64,000 nucleotides of DNA from Laguncularia racemosa (Eukaryota > Streptophyta > Magnoliopsida > Myrtales > Combretaceae). The DNA is taken from assembly GCA_037954665.1 (NCBI GenBank), contig JBBMOL010000137.1:310001-374000 (forward strand). Direction: 5' to 3'. A model generated the notes under the pieces. That model was given only the letters and a program-made list of their open reading frames with translations, did not search any database and was not told the origin of the DNA. Of this stretch, positions 10,996 to 23,432 are shown piece by piece (positions within the stretch are counted from its first letter, which is position 1; each line of letters opens with the position of its first letter). Position numbers and translations under genes: made by a program.

Positions 10996-12382
10996 TTTGG
11001 AAGTGCACTTATTAGTTTATAGTATAGCAGATTGAGCACAGATGTCATCCCACTAAGACTACAAGTGCTAATATTGACTCTTACTTTATTATCTAACCAG
11101 CAAATTTTTAATAAATTAAATAAAAGCAAAAATCTTAACTAACTAACTAATTGACTATGACACTCTACAGTATTGGAAAAGCAAAGTAACAAGAAATTAA
11201 CTTCAAGAATTCAAGAATACATATTTAGATATGTATCTCCTAGAATTAATGATCTAGCTTGTTAAAAATCATTCAATTTGATCTTTAACTTCTTGACTGG
11301 TAGAATTCGTTAAATAAATTATTAACATTCTCAAATTTACTAATTCCTAATCCTAAAGTAATTAACCAAAATCTCGTCCTAATTAATCCTCTCAAGTCCA
11401 TATTAAAGATTTATGAATTTTTTTACTAGATTAATCTTAATCCAAAAGAATTATGCCTTCCTAATTCTAGGATATCATGCAATTCCTTTCAATTACATTT
11501 AGATCTAAAAATACACAAGATCTCTCAATCTATATTCATAATATCAAATAATTGAACTAAATACTCTAGAAATATCAATTCAATTTAAAGAAAGAACACG
11601 AAATTGAATTAAGAGTCGAAAGATTTCATTGAATTTAAAAAGAAAAGATAAATTACATGATAATTCTATGCTCCACAAGTTTAGATACTAAAACTCTAAA
11701 ATCTAAACACGTTGGTCAAAGAAAATTGGAAGAAACAAAAAACATAAAATTAAAACCCCTTGCATCTAATGATTCTTTACTCTTAAAGTTGAGCAAGTTG
11801 CTCTTCAAGTCTTCTCAGGTCTATGGAGTTTTTCTAATTTTGTGTGGTTTTTCCTTCGCCTTTTGTTGCCTTTTTCCCTTTTATAGTGCGTTTAGAGATT
11901 ACAAAAATTGCTTCAACACAATCTCTCAACATGGTCATGTTTTGGTCCGGTTGATCAAATCTTCTTCAAATCTTGCAAGCATTATCTAGTTTTTAATGAC
12001 AACACCACCGTAACATAGTCATGTTAGCTGGGGTCATGTTCCTCCAACATAGTCTAACTCAGCATGATCATATTAGACTCTCTTTTGGTACTGGAAGTTA
12101 TATAACCTGTCAACATGGTCATGTCACTCTCTTATGTTCCTTGCTATTAAACATGGTCATGTCAAACGACTGTGTCAAATTAGAAATATGCGTAGCCTCT
12201 TTAATTTAACTCCAAACCAAGTAAAACTTGATTTCTTTTGCATCTTTTCCTTCCAATTATTCATCAAAACCTAAAACCCAAAACTTTTATCTAATTAAGT
12301 TGTAATTTCTATTAAAACACACCTAAAATCATAAAAAATGTCATAAAAACTTATTGACAAAATTTTGTAATTTAACACGTCA
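10996..12382 (-). repeat. Athila-type LTR upstream of proline-rich copy A
   Basis: Homologous along its length to the LTR at 5453-7814 and to the split LTR 38037-38577/53214-54057. Ends AACACGTCA on the plus strand, then non-LTR sequence TGCATCCC begins. The same end is followed by the same sequence at 54057 in copy B. Confidence 0.8.
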
Positions 12383-14429
12383 TGCATCCCGCAATCAATT
12401 AGCCCTTAGATTCCATCACCCTAGGTGTCCCCCACCATGGCTTTTCAATTTGTCTATTTGTTTGCACCTCTACGCTTTTGAATCAAGTATCTGTCAACTT
12501 AAGACACATATTTCACACTTTATCTTGAATTTGCACAACTCAACATATATATTATCTAAAAAGTAACCACTAATGATAATAAAATGTCACCAATGGAATT
12601 GATTTTATATGTTTAAACAGTATTGTTATACACTTGTTGTGTAATTTGTGGATGTTTCCTCCTAAGGCATGGGTACCAATTGTTTGGTGGCAGGGCAATT
12701 CTTTCGATTCTATTTATCAACTTTCTGATGATGTTGTTAAATAAAGAGCCTCGGACCTTTTGTATGTTAATATTAGATAATATGAAGCATTCAAAACACA
12801 TGTGCTTATTAATAGTAATGTCACTTATAGGTTTTTCAAAATTTTTAAAATTTCTCCAAAAATTGTAAGTCAAGAATTCATATATCATGAAATAAATCTT
12901 GTACTTCATAATTATCTTGTTACCTTATCCACTTAGAAAGTAATATATTCTCAATCATACATCTATGTAGTTATATTATATGTTTTATCTGCTACCTTGC
13001 AAATAAACTATGAATTATATGTACGCATTGTTCTAGATTTACGCCGCATTAAGAAAAATGAAATAAAATTAATGTGGGGATCTCATGAAAATCTAAACAA
13101 TTCATTAATATAAATTTCAGGTTGGCCGTCAGCAGGTAATCGACGAAAATTTAGCAAGCCTTCAACTGATTTTAATTTTTTAGTTTTAGTTTTATTTCCC
13201 AAATTTCTTGCTGGCATGACTCGGTAGTATTCTACTAACATCAAGTATGCTTTGTAACCTATTGTTGTATTTTACGATTAATTGCACATTTTATTAATAG
13301 TAATTACTCTATAGCTTTAGATATCAAATATTTTGAGCACTATAAAATATTGTTATATTTCTCAATAATATTGATATAAATAAATAGAAATGTTAAGTAA
13401 TCATAAAATATTCATTCTTTTATTCAAAACAGAAATTTGGGGAAATAAAAAAAAAATTATGACAATGAGACACATAGTGCAGCTTTGCTATAGAACATGA
13501 GGTGTATATCAATCAATTACTCTATTCATATATATAATATAGTGAATTATATGGCATAACTCTTTCTGGTATAGCACTGCACCGGCAAAATCAATCGCCG
13601 CAGGGACAACAATGATGAGGTTGCACCGTTGACATCTATAGGCGAAAAATGGGAAAAAAAAAAAAAGCGTAGATCGATTATTTTGTTACATGGGCATCGG
13701 GATTGATTTTCGGGGTGATCATACAACCCATGTGGAAAAGACATGTGGAGTAGCCATTCAGGGGGGAAAAAAAAAGGTCTCCAGATGAAAATTTGTCCGA
13801 TTTCTAGCAATCAACGGGTCACTATTCCAGCTGATCTCAGCAGTGACATCAGCTGTCTGTCCAAATAATTTTTATATCAAATTTATGCATAGATGTCCAC
13901 ACCTAATTTTCAATCGTCCCCCTTTTCGCAGTGGTGGTATTGCATAAAAATCTTATAATCAGCATGTTTCCAGCTCTAGGTAGGACTTAAGTATTTAATC
14001 GTACTTAGTGCATATAATTATTTTGTTCTTACAATACATGGTTTTAGTTCTTTGATTATCTTACATTACGCAAATTGGTTTTAAGCATTTGACTTCCGTG
14101 ACAGCTTCTATACATGGAGAAACAAGTGTGCCTCCATAAGTTCACCGCCTAGTGAACTTTTAATGAAAAGCAAGAAGGAAAAAGACAGAATAGGCATGAG
14201 AGTACCGATCCGAGACATACTAAAATCGATATAACCTTAATATTCAACATTTCCTGCTACGTAGGCCCTAGTTCGCTTGCAGGGGCTTGTCTCATTCAAT
14301 TGATTATCCTTTTGCTGACATACTTGATGACATCATTAGTTCACAATACAATCCCTATATATTGAACCCATGCACACACTTCACTTCATCACTACCTACC
14401 GAAACACATCATATACAAAACAACCCAAG
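12383..14429 (+). other. 5' flank and promoter region of proline-rich copy A
   Basis: Aligns with 54058-55882 upstream of the intact gene, with scattered small indels. It includes a CTATATATTGA TATA box at about 14355 and a TGACATCA element at about 14330. No coding frame is supported. The region is the relic promoter of the copy A pseudogene. Confidence 0.75.
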
Positions 14430-14432
14430 ATG

Positions 14433-14437
14433 TATTT
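14433..14437. repeat. Left target duplication of the solo LTR (TATTT, from TCTTT)
   Basis: TATTT directly after the pseudogene ATG. The right copy at 16217-16221 is TCTTT, and the intact paralogue also has TCTTT after its ATG, so the left copy has one C to A change. Confidence 0.8.
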
Positions 14438-14446
14438 TGTAATATA

Positions 14447-14448
<2 letters not shown>

Positions 14449-14476
<28 letters not shown>
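14449..14476. repeat. AT microsatellite
   Basis: About 14 AT units followed by a short AAAT run, near the left end of the solo LTR. Confidence 0.95.
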
Positions 14477-14481
<5 letters not shown>

Positions 14482-15782
14482 AATAAATAAATAATATAAG
14501 ATTCTAGGCAATTTCACAATTATGAATAAAATCTGGGATAGTTTTATCTTTTCCAACGGTACTATATACAAGTAAAAATGACCCAAGGTTCTCCTCTTTT
14601 ACAAATTCGACAATCCCAACCACTTAAAGAGATTGAGTGACACAAAGAAAGAGAGACAAAAAGAGAGAAAGCTTGTATAGGAAGATCTAGTGAAATTCGT
14701 GCAGGTAGCACGACGAAGCAAACGGTAATATAAAGAAAAGGGAAATCCTGAATCAAGAAGTCAATACACGGAAAATTCGATGTAAGTATTCTAACTTACG
14801 TTAATTAAGGAGTATTTATATATTCTTACGATTTAATAGAGTATAGGGATAAAAAAGAATGAATTTGGGGGGAAATTAGAGTTGAATATTAGGGTTCATT
14901 GGATTGGCCAAGATATACATGGCCTCCTAACATGATCGTGTTACGACCATATTAAATGTAATTGTATACTGAGAGATATACGGTCGTGTTACAACTATGT
15001 TGAATTTAAGAGTATACCAAGATATACACAGTTCCCAACATGGTCATGCTTTGACCATATTGAATTTAAAAGTGTCCTAAGAGATACACGACCAAGTAAC
15101 ACAGTTGTGTTGCCCCTATGTTAAAATAAGAAGAACACGGCCTCCCAACACGTTCGACCGTGTTGAATTAAGAGAGACACGGCCTCTCAACACGACCGTA
15201 TTCCAACCATGTTGAAGCCAAATCTCACCGAGAGATACACGACCCTTAACATGGTTATGTACTAGCCCATGTTGAACAATACGACAACCAACATGGCCAT
15301 ATTAAGTGATGAACATTATTATTATACATCAAATTATCTTCTTAATTAACCAAGTTTTACACAACCAAAATAATTAATAAAATCTTAGATAACTTAATAG
15401 ATTAAGTGAAATTAGGAGAAGTATACTATAATTGGATTAGTATTAATAGTGATATATTGATGACCATATAGATATCGATTTAGCTTAAGCTTGGGACAAG
15501 AAGTGCGTAAGACTAGGATTCTAAGTACGTGTTAACTTTATTTGTTATATGTGATTGTTAGAAAGTTATGTAATGATTTTTATGTGAAATAATGAAAGGC
15601 TAAGATGCAATGTGAGTTAAGTGGTATCATGAAGTAATACCGTGTTGTTGGTTAAATGAGATATGTTGTTTATGCTTGGCTCGGCCTAAGGGCCCACAAT
15701 GGCAGATCCCTAAGTGCCACCTCGATGATCAGTATGTCGCGTTGTCCCTAGTAGAGCCGTATATCAAAGTGAGCTTAAGCTC

Positions 15783-15829
15783 CACCCCCCGCTCCCCCCG
15801 CCCCCGCCACCCTCCCCCCCCTGCCCCTT
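15783..15829. repeat. C-rich tract
   Basis: Nearly all cytosine on the plus strand, in otherwise A+T-rich DNA. The minus strand could form a G-quadruplex. Confidence 0.85.
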
Positions 15830-16600
15830 CCTATATTCTTTTTTTAGTTGCAGGCAAAAATGATGAACAACTAGAATATAATGAGAACTAAAACTTTGTG
15901 GGACATTACATGGATGAGATGGCAAGATAACACTATTACTATGTAGAGAAAAAGTGACAAGAATTATGAATTATTGTAAATTGATGTTTTATTGTTAAAT
16001 TGAAATTATGGAGATAGATTGTAGCTTAAGATTTTGTGGTTGTTAAATAATGAAAAGACTCATCTGTGAGTCATTCATTTGATTATAGTTATAATAGTAT
16101 GATGAATAATGTATATGAATAGGTTTTAAAGTATGTTGAAGTTTAGAGCCTTAGCATGTCGCTAAGTAGTAGTAACACGTGGCAGGCTGTGGTGCTCCAA
16201 GTTTTAGGGTGTTACATCTTTGAAGCAGTTACTAGTGCTATCCTTGCTGATGTTCCTTCTTACCACCATTATATTAGCAGATGCCCACCACCCTTACAAG
16301 AAAGAAAAACCACCAAAAGAACATAAACCATCTCACAAACCACCAAAGCATGAGAAGCCACCACGCAAGGGTCATCTAGGCCACATTCTCACTGAGGAGA
16401 CCAAAGATACAAAAATGCCACCAAAGAAGTAAGAGAAGAAACCATGCAAAGGTAAGGGAGAGAAAAAACAACTGCATGAAGGTTACATTCTTGTGGAAGA
16501 AACTGAGGACGTTAAGAAGGGTTTCCTTGAGCACAAGCCTCTAAAGAAGGAAGACAAGCCCCCTAAAGAAGGAGGATAAGCCAAGCAAGGGCAAGAACTA

Positions 16601-17881
16601 GATGGTTGCACATCTATACCACTTTTCATGGAATTCACACAAACTTTCATACGTATATATGGTTTTTCTTGCTAATCTTTATGATTGCGCATGCAAGATA
16701 AGTTACATCCTTGTAGATTTTTTTTTTTTTCTGTTCTTTATTTACTTTTTTATGTTTTTTTTATCTTTGGAAAATTTAAGCTAGATTTAATCATGTCAGG
16801 ATACTTTTTTCTGAAGAGGGGAAACTTACTCACTCAAATAAAAAAGAGTACATCAATGGGTTATGCTAGGATTTAAAAGAATTAATTTGCTACAATGGAA
16901 TTAGGAGCAAAGAAATTAGAGAAAATAAAATTAAATAATTTTGGTATACACATATGATATAATTTTTAAATTAAGATATGAACCATGAGTTTTCTAGAGA
17001 TGGAAAAAAGAATATTAAATTTTGGGTGACTAAATGAAAAAAAAAAAATACTATGGTTCTAGCAATTCTATTATCATTGTCCTAAACTATAGCATTTTGT
17101 GATTCATTGGTAACTTTCCTTTTGTTTCTAACATTTACATAAAGTTAATCAATTGTTTAGATTAGGAAAATTTTCGTTATCATAACAGCAAAACTAAAGT
17201 TTTAGACACCCAAAAGAGAGAAGATGAACTTTGAGGCTCTTCCTCAATCATTGCATTTATGGTTTTTTATGGGGAAGAGTTATTTTCTAGAAGCTCATTT
17301 ATAGTAATATTAAACTTTTGGATGGCTATTTATCTTTTTAAAGTAATCAACTGGATGTCCTTGTTCAATTCTTTTGTCACTTGTAAACTATCATCACAAG
17401 AACAACACATGAGAATAGTATTGAGACTTCAATATGGATTTTTACTTATGGGTTCTTAAACTCATAATTTAAAATTTTTTAAATGTAAAGAAGAAAAAAA
17501 ATTGAAAACAGTTTCTCGTGGAAAATCCAATAAGAAAAGTGTTGAAAAGTCACAAGCAAGAATAAATAGATCACTATAGCATAGAATAAAACCTTGCATA
17601 CACTCACAAAGCTCTATTTCTTCTTGAGCTCCTAGGATTTATCTAATCCTCTTGAACTACCAAATACACTTGGAAAGATAAATTTTTAGAATTTATCGAC
17701 GTACAATCACTAATACAAGTGAAAGAAAATAACTTAGGCATTGAAAAAAATACCAAGAAAATAAAATAAAATTACACATTCCATATGGACACAATATACC
17801 TTAGTCGACTACAAACCTTACTAAGTCAACAAATAATATATGAAATCAACTACATATTTGCTAGACATCCATGTGCATTGA
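16601..17881 (+). other. 3' flank of proline-rich copy A
   Basis: Aligns with 56670-57915 downstream of the intact copy, through to CTTACTAAGTC at about 17830. No coding frame supported. The right edge of the duplication is at about 17845, shortly before the next Athila-type LTR. Confidence 0.7.
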
Positions 17882-19211
17882 TGTAGGCAAGTGCAGCTAT
17901 CTATCTATAGTATAGCAGACTAAGTACTAATGTCGTCTCATCGACACTACAAGTATTAATAATGACTCTTACTCTATTTACTAAATGGAAAATTTTACTA
18001 AATTTAGTCAAAGTAAAAATCTTAACAAACAAGCCGATTAACCACAAGACTCTATAGTATTGGAACAGCAAAGTAATAAGAAATTATCTTCAAGAATTCA
18101 AGAATGCATATCTTGATATTGTTTCTACAAGAATTAATGACATAACTTATTAAAAATCATTCAATTATATCTCTAACTTCTTGACCAATAGAATTCCTTA
18201 ATTGAATTAGCAATTTTCTCAAGTTTACTAATTCCTAATACTAAGCTAATTAACTAAAATCACTTCCTACTTAATTTTCTCATGATCACATTAATGATTT
18301 ATAAATTCTTTTACTAGGTTAAAGTTAATCAACAAGAATTATCCTATGCTATCTTTAGGATAACATGCAATTCCTTTCAATTATATTCATATCTAATCAT
18401 ACACAAGATTTCTCAATCTATATGCATAATATCAAATAATTGAATTAATATTCTAGAAACATCAATTTAATTCGAAGAAAGAACACATAATTGAATCAAG
18501 AACTTAAAATTTTTATTGAATTCAAAAAGAAAAGATAAATTACACGATAATTGTTAGTTGCACAAGTCTAGATACTAAAACTCTAAAATCTAAACATGAC
18601 ATTCGAAGAAAATTGCAAGAAAAAAAAATTGAAATTGAAAACCCCTTGCATTTAAGGATTCTAATTCCATTTGTTTTTTTCCTTAGTCTAAGCCTTCCTC
18701 TTTCTCTTTTGTAGTGCATATAGAAATTATAAAATTATCTTCAACATAGCCCCTCAACATAGTCATTTTTAGCTATTGTTGATCGAATCTTCTTCAAATC
18801 TTGCAAGTGTTATCTAACTTTTGATGGAAACATGACTGTAACATGATCATGTTAATTGGGTCATGTTCCTCCAACATAGTATACCTCAACATGATCATGT
18901 CAAACTCTCTTTTGATACTAAAAGTTACATGATTTGTCAACATAGTCGTGTTTCCCGCTCATGTTCCTCACTACTCAACATGGCCATGTCTAATGACTGT
19001 GTCAAACTTCAAATACTCATAACTTCTTTAATTTAAATCCAAATTGAGTTAAACATGATTTATTTTGCTCCTTCTCTTCCTAATTAATCATCAAAACCTA
19101 AAACCTAAAATTTTTATTGAATTAAGTAGTAATTTTCATTAAAACACACCTAAAATCATAAAAAATGTTGTAATAACTTATCAACATTGTTATGCAATTT
19201 AACACTTACCA
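17882..19211 (-). repeat. Athila-type LTR
   Basis: Starts TGTAGGCAAGTGCAG on the plus strand and ends AACACTTACCA. It is followed by a purine tract on the minus strand (AAATTTCCTACACTTAAG on the plus strand), marking it as the 3' LTR of a minus-strand element. Confidence 0.8.
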
Positions 19212-21239
19212 AAATTTCCTACACTTAAGCATTTACTTATCCTCATACCAATAATTAGTCAAAAATCCCAAATAAGAAATATTTAAATAAACTTCATTAC
19301 TAATTAGAAAGATGATCATCTAACCTAACATTAACTCAATAATTGAACTCTTCAATTAATTTGCAATCTAAAAGTTAAATCTCTAAATTACTAGCAACTT
19401 TTACATTTTACTTTACCATTCCCCAATATACTTGTAACACAAGATACTTATGTCCAATAGCTAATCCATGTAAGTTAGAGTTTACTTATATTATTTTAAT
19501 GAGGATTCATAAACTTATAATCAAATTAAATAGCAACTAACTGAGAAAAATTATTAAGAATTTTCTTGATTAAGTTACGATGTATCCACTCCCTTCTTAA
19601 CTTCGTCAAACTCCTTAATCTAAAATAAATGTATTCTATATCCACTTATCTCTTGATTATTTCTTTAGTATTGATTTTTGTTAGAAGAATTACATAACTT
19701 TTTCTCTAACAGTTTCATTGATTATTAAGCCTCAAGTCAGATAACCTTAGGCTATTAAGTTTTAAAATACCCATTTCGGTCCATCCACCACCTTAATATA
19801 TTTAATTAATTAGCATAGCTTTCTCAGAATTTTCTCTTGACCCATATAATGGGCTTTTAGCCAATGATCTTAAGCTTAATACTTAAGATAATAGGTTTTA
19901 TTATCCTAAAGAGAGGTACATCTCAAACTTAATTACTCGAGTCAATAAAGCCTACTGTTAAACACTTTCTTTCTTATTTTTATTTTGTTTTGTCAATTAA
20001 TTTCATTTAATTTTTCCTCTTACTCAATTGATTTTTCAAGGGATTTCAAAAGAAAAGTTTCCTTTGTTCATTTACGTAAGATTATAGAGTCCTAAAATTT
20101 CCAAGGAATATGCATATATCCAAGTAAATTTTAAAAACTTAAGATAAATAATTTTTAACTAGTGATGTTACTCTAATTCTAACTCTTCAAATCTAAGCCT
20201 AAATAACATAAGTTTTACCCCACATTGATTTCAAAATTCAACTCCAACAATGTGTAATTAGTATATCAATAGTCAAGTAATTATCTAAAATTCAAAGAAA
20301 AAGAAAAACAATAGAAGCTGATATCTCTTAATTGTAAATTAACTTAATTTAAATGTAGGTTAAATGAAAATTCATTAATTTCCTAAATAGCGACAATACC
20401 CTTCCCAACACTTAGAATCTTACATTATCATAAATGTGCACAATGAAGTACACAAAATCTAAATAAAACATAGATGGGAAAAGGATATGGAAAAGAAAAT
20501 AGTACTCCCTTGAACATATAAAGAATGGGTCCACAAGTTGAGATCAAGTTCTTGTTCATGCCTTATGGGCATCCTTTTTTTTAGAAGTGCAACATTGAAT
20601 TATCAATAGATGACAAGGCTTCTAAGGGTCCTTTTGGTGATGGTTGCTTAGACATTAATGTGGAGGCATTACTTTGTACCTTTCTTTTAACTAACTACTT
20701 AGGTCTAGACTATTTTGGAACCATAGTTTCCTTGTATAAAATGAGATGAATAGATAATAAATTGTGTTCAATCAAAGAAAAAACGTAACAAGAAGTGTAT
20801 ATTAGGGCATTGGTGAAATGTTCATGCAACAAGGGAGAGAGGAAGGTGTGTAGAGAGAGAGAAGCAAATACATCAAATGACTATGTTAGGTATTTAAATT
20901 TTGGGCAACATGATCATGTCGACGTGCCCATGTTACGGTCATATCAAAATTAATAGCTACACAATCTCAACATGATCATGTCAAATGGTCATGTATCTCT
21001 CTAAGCATTGCACATCTTCAATGCAATCTTAACATCATAATGTCTAGTGGCCATGTATCTTTTTAAGTAGTTGAGAATTTCAACATGGCTTCGATATGAT
21101 CATGTTTGGGGGTCATGCATTCCTTTTTTATTTTTTTCTTCTTTTTTCTTTTTTCTTTTTGATTGAACTACACTAAACCTATCTAATACTTGGGTTGTCT
21201 CCTAAGAAGCACTAAATTTAATGTTGTTTATTCAATGTA
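19212..21239 (-). other. 3' non-coding region of an Athila-type element
   Basis: Homologous to 7815-9689 and 24714-26083. No supported coding sequence. Confidence 0.6.
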
Positions 21240-22008
21240 GCCTACTTTAATATAAATTACAACCTAGTAAGGGGGACATGAAACTCCTCATGTTCATTCT
21301 TATCAAGTTCTCCTCTTGAATGCAACTTTAATCAGTAACCAATGATCTTAGAAGTTCCTTTCTCTAGATGTGTTACTTCAACTACTTAATATGGAAAATT
21401 TCTTATGACCACGAATGAACTAAACCACCACGATTTAAGCTTTCCAAGGAATAACCGCAATTAAGAGTCGAATAACAAAACTTGATCTCCCTCTTTGAAA
21501 TGTTTATGCTAGTTAATCTTCTAATTGGGATATTTCTTAATCCTATCCTTATGTAACCTCGAGTTCTCATATGCCACTGCATACCACTCCTCATGTTCAT
21601 TCAACTAAAACTTCCTTTTTATATATGTAGACTCAAGATTAAGGTTAACATTTTTTATTACCCAAAAAGCCCTATGTTCAATCTTAATAGGTAAATGGCA
21701 TACTTTTCCATATACAAGTCTATAGGGTATGGTGCTTAATGGTGTCTTACATACCATTTTATAGGCTTATAGAGCAATGTCTAATTTATTGGACCAATCT
21801 ATCTTATGGTGCTCTACCATTTTTTCTAGAATTCACTTCAAATCCCTATTGGCTACCTTCACTTGACCATTGGTTTATAGATGATATGAGGTAGCTATCT
21901 GATGGGTAACTCAGTTCCATTTAAGGATCTTTTCAAATTTCTCATTGTAAAAATGTGTACTACTATCACTATTGATTGCTTAAGGAGCACCAAATTGGAA
22001 AAAAAAAA
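21240..22008 (-). pseudogene. Athila-type integrase relic (C-terminal half)
   Basis: Minus-strand translation shows the C-terminal integrase module in pieces, including a YRLVYGKVCHLP motif at about 21690-21730, diagnostic of Athila/Tat-type integrase, and degraded downstream blocks. Stops throughout. It breaks off at about 22008 in a run of A, where LTR sequence takes over. Confidence 0.75.
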
Positions 22009-22438
22009 CCATCTTTTCAAGAACATGATCATATTTAGGTTATATAGATCAAATCTTTTTCAAATCTTGTAAGTGTTATCTAGCTTTTAACGAGAACACA
22101 ATCATAACATGGTCATGTAAGTCAGGTCATGTTCCACCAACATGGCTTACCTCAACATGATCATGTCAAACTCTCTTTTAGTGTTGAGTGTTAAATAACT
22201 TGTCAACATGATTGTGTCTCTTACTCATGTTCCTCATTGCTTAAAATGGCCACGTCAAACTTCATATACTTGCAATTTCACCAATTTAACTCCAAATTGT
22301 GTTAAACTTGATTCATCTTATCCCTTTTCTTTCCAATTATTTATCAAAACCTAAAACCCAAAATTTTCATCTAATTAAGTAGCAACTTCCATTAAAACAC
22401 ACATAAAATCGTCAAAAATGTCATAAAACTTATCAAAA
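22009..22438 (-). repeat. Internal fragment of an Athila-type LTR
   Basis: Matches only the right part of the LTRs at 10996-12382 and 17882-19211 (from the AACATGATCATG motif cluster to the CATAAAACTTATCA end). It is flanked on both sides by integrase sequence, so it marks a rearrangement junction. Confidence 0.75.
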
Positions 22439-23432
22439 AAATGTGATCTCCCTATTAGAAATGCTTAGATCTTTTGATCATGATATTTCTTGGTCCTTTC
22501 CTTGTATAAACTCAAGTTCTCATATGCCATTAATTGTCATTCCTGAAGTTCATTCATTTGGAACTTCTTTTCTATGTTTACAAACTCAATATCAAGGTTA
22601 ACATTTTTGTTCACTCAAAAAGCCCTATGTTCAACCTCAATAGGTAAATGACATGCTTTTCCATATACAAGTCTATAGGGTGTATTGGCTAATAGTGTCT
22701 TCTATGTCGTTCCATAGGCCCATAGAGCATCATCTAATTAGTCGAACCAATCTTTCCTATGGTGCTCTACCATTTTTTTTTTTCCAAAATTTTCTTCAAG
22801 TCCCTATTGCTACCTCCATTTGATTACTAGTTTATGAATGATATAGGGTAGCTATTCAATGGGTAACTCTATATCATTGAAGGATCTTTTCAAATTGAAC
22901 ATTGCAAGAGTGTACACCTTTATCACAAATGATTGCTCAAGGATAACCAAATTAGGAAAACATTTTTTTGAGGATTTTAATGATTACCTTAGTGTCAATT
23001 GTAGGTAAGGCTTAAGCGTTAACCCATTTAGATACATAATCAGTGGTGATTAAGATATACTAGTTACCATTAGAATTCAAAAATGGGCCCATGAAGTCAT
23101 TGCCCCGAATGTCAAAAACTTGACAAGCAAAGATATGGTTTTCAAGCATTTCATCTTGGTGAGAAATATTACTGATCCATTGGCAAATATTGCTTAGCTT
23201 AACATACCTCAATGCATCTCTAAATAAAGTAATCTAGTAGAAACTGACTTTAGGACCCTCTAGGTAGTCCCATTAGCATTATGGTGTCATCCTGTAGGGC
23301 TAATATAGTAATGGCCCAAAATTTGTCATCCTTCATCATGTAAAATACATCTCCTAATAACTTGGTCTACATAAATTTTAGACAAATAGGGTTACTCCTA
23401 AAAGAAATATTTCACATTAGTATAAAACAATT
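22439..23432 (-). pseudogene. Athila-type integrase relic
   Basis: A second integrase fragment overlapping in content with 21240-22008 and running on to the N-terminal zinc-finger region at about 23210-23300. Same orientation. Its intact ATAGTAATGGCC at about 23305 shows the pre-insertion form of the TG-1 target. Multiple stops. Confidence 0.75.

Larger units (their letters stand above)
14438..16216 (+). mobile_element. Solo LTR inside proline-rich copy A
   Basis: Starts TGTAATATACG and ends GGGTGTTACA, giving near-inverted TGTAA/TTACA termini. Length is about 1.78 kb. It contains clustered ACACGACCGTGTT-like palindromes at 14920-15300, a GGCAGATCCCTAAG block shared with the LTR at 57916-59223, an AT microsatellite near its start and a C-rich tract at 15783-15829. 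No second LTR or internal region is present. Confidence 0.85.
14430..16600 (+). pseudogene. Proline-rich protein copy A, interrupted by a solo LTR
   Basis: Paralogue of the intact gene at 55883-56545. Its ATG is at 14430-14432, followed by a target duplication, a 1.78-kb solo LTR (14438-16216), the second target duplication, and then the rest of the frame from 16222. The continuing frame shows the same secretion signal (LLVLSLLMFLLTT) and HHPYKKEKPPKEHKP, then jumps to the last repeats, lacking about 84 residues of the middle relative to copy B. A GAA to TAA change gives a stop at 16430-16432, and an extra base near 16560 shifts the frame before the C-terminus. There is no ATG downstream of the insertion. 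Non-functional. Confidence 0.92.

Noticed and set aside
13547..13810. Open frame of 87 codons in the copy A promoter
   Set aside because: Not conserved in copy B (55140-55500), where the matching sequence has indels and stops.
10996..19211. Proline-rich copy A as cargo between two LTRs (gene capture by a retrotransposon)
   Set aside because: The right LTR is followed by a purine tract and is the 3' LTR of a separate minus-strand unit. Copy B has no LTR of this family on its right, and the gene keeps its own promoter and 3' flank.
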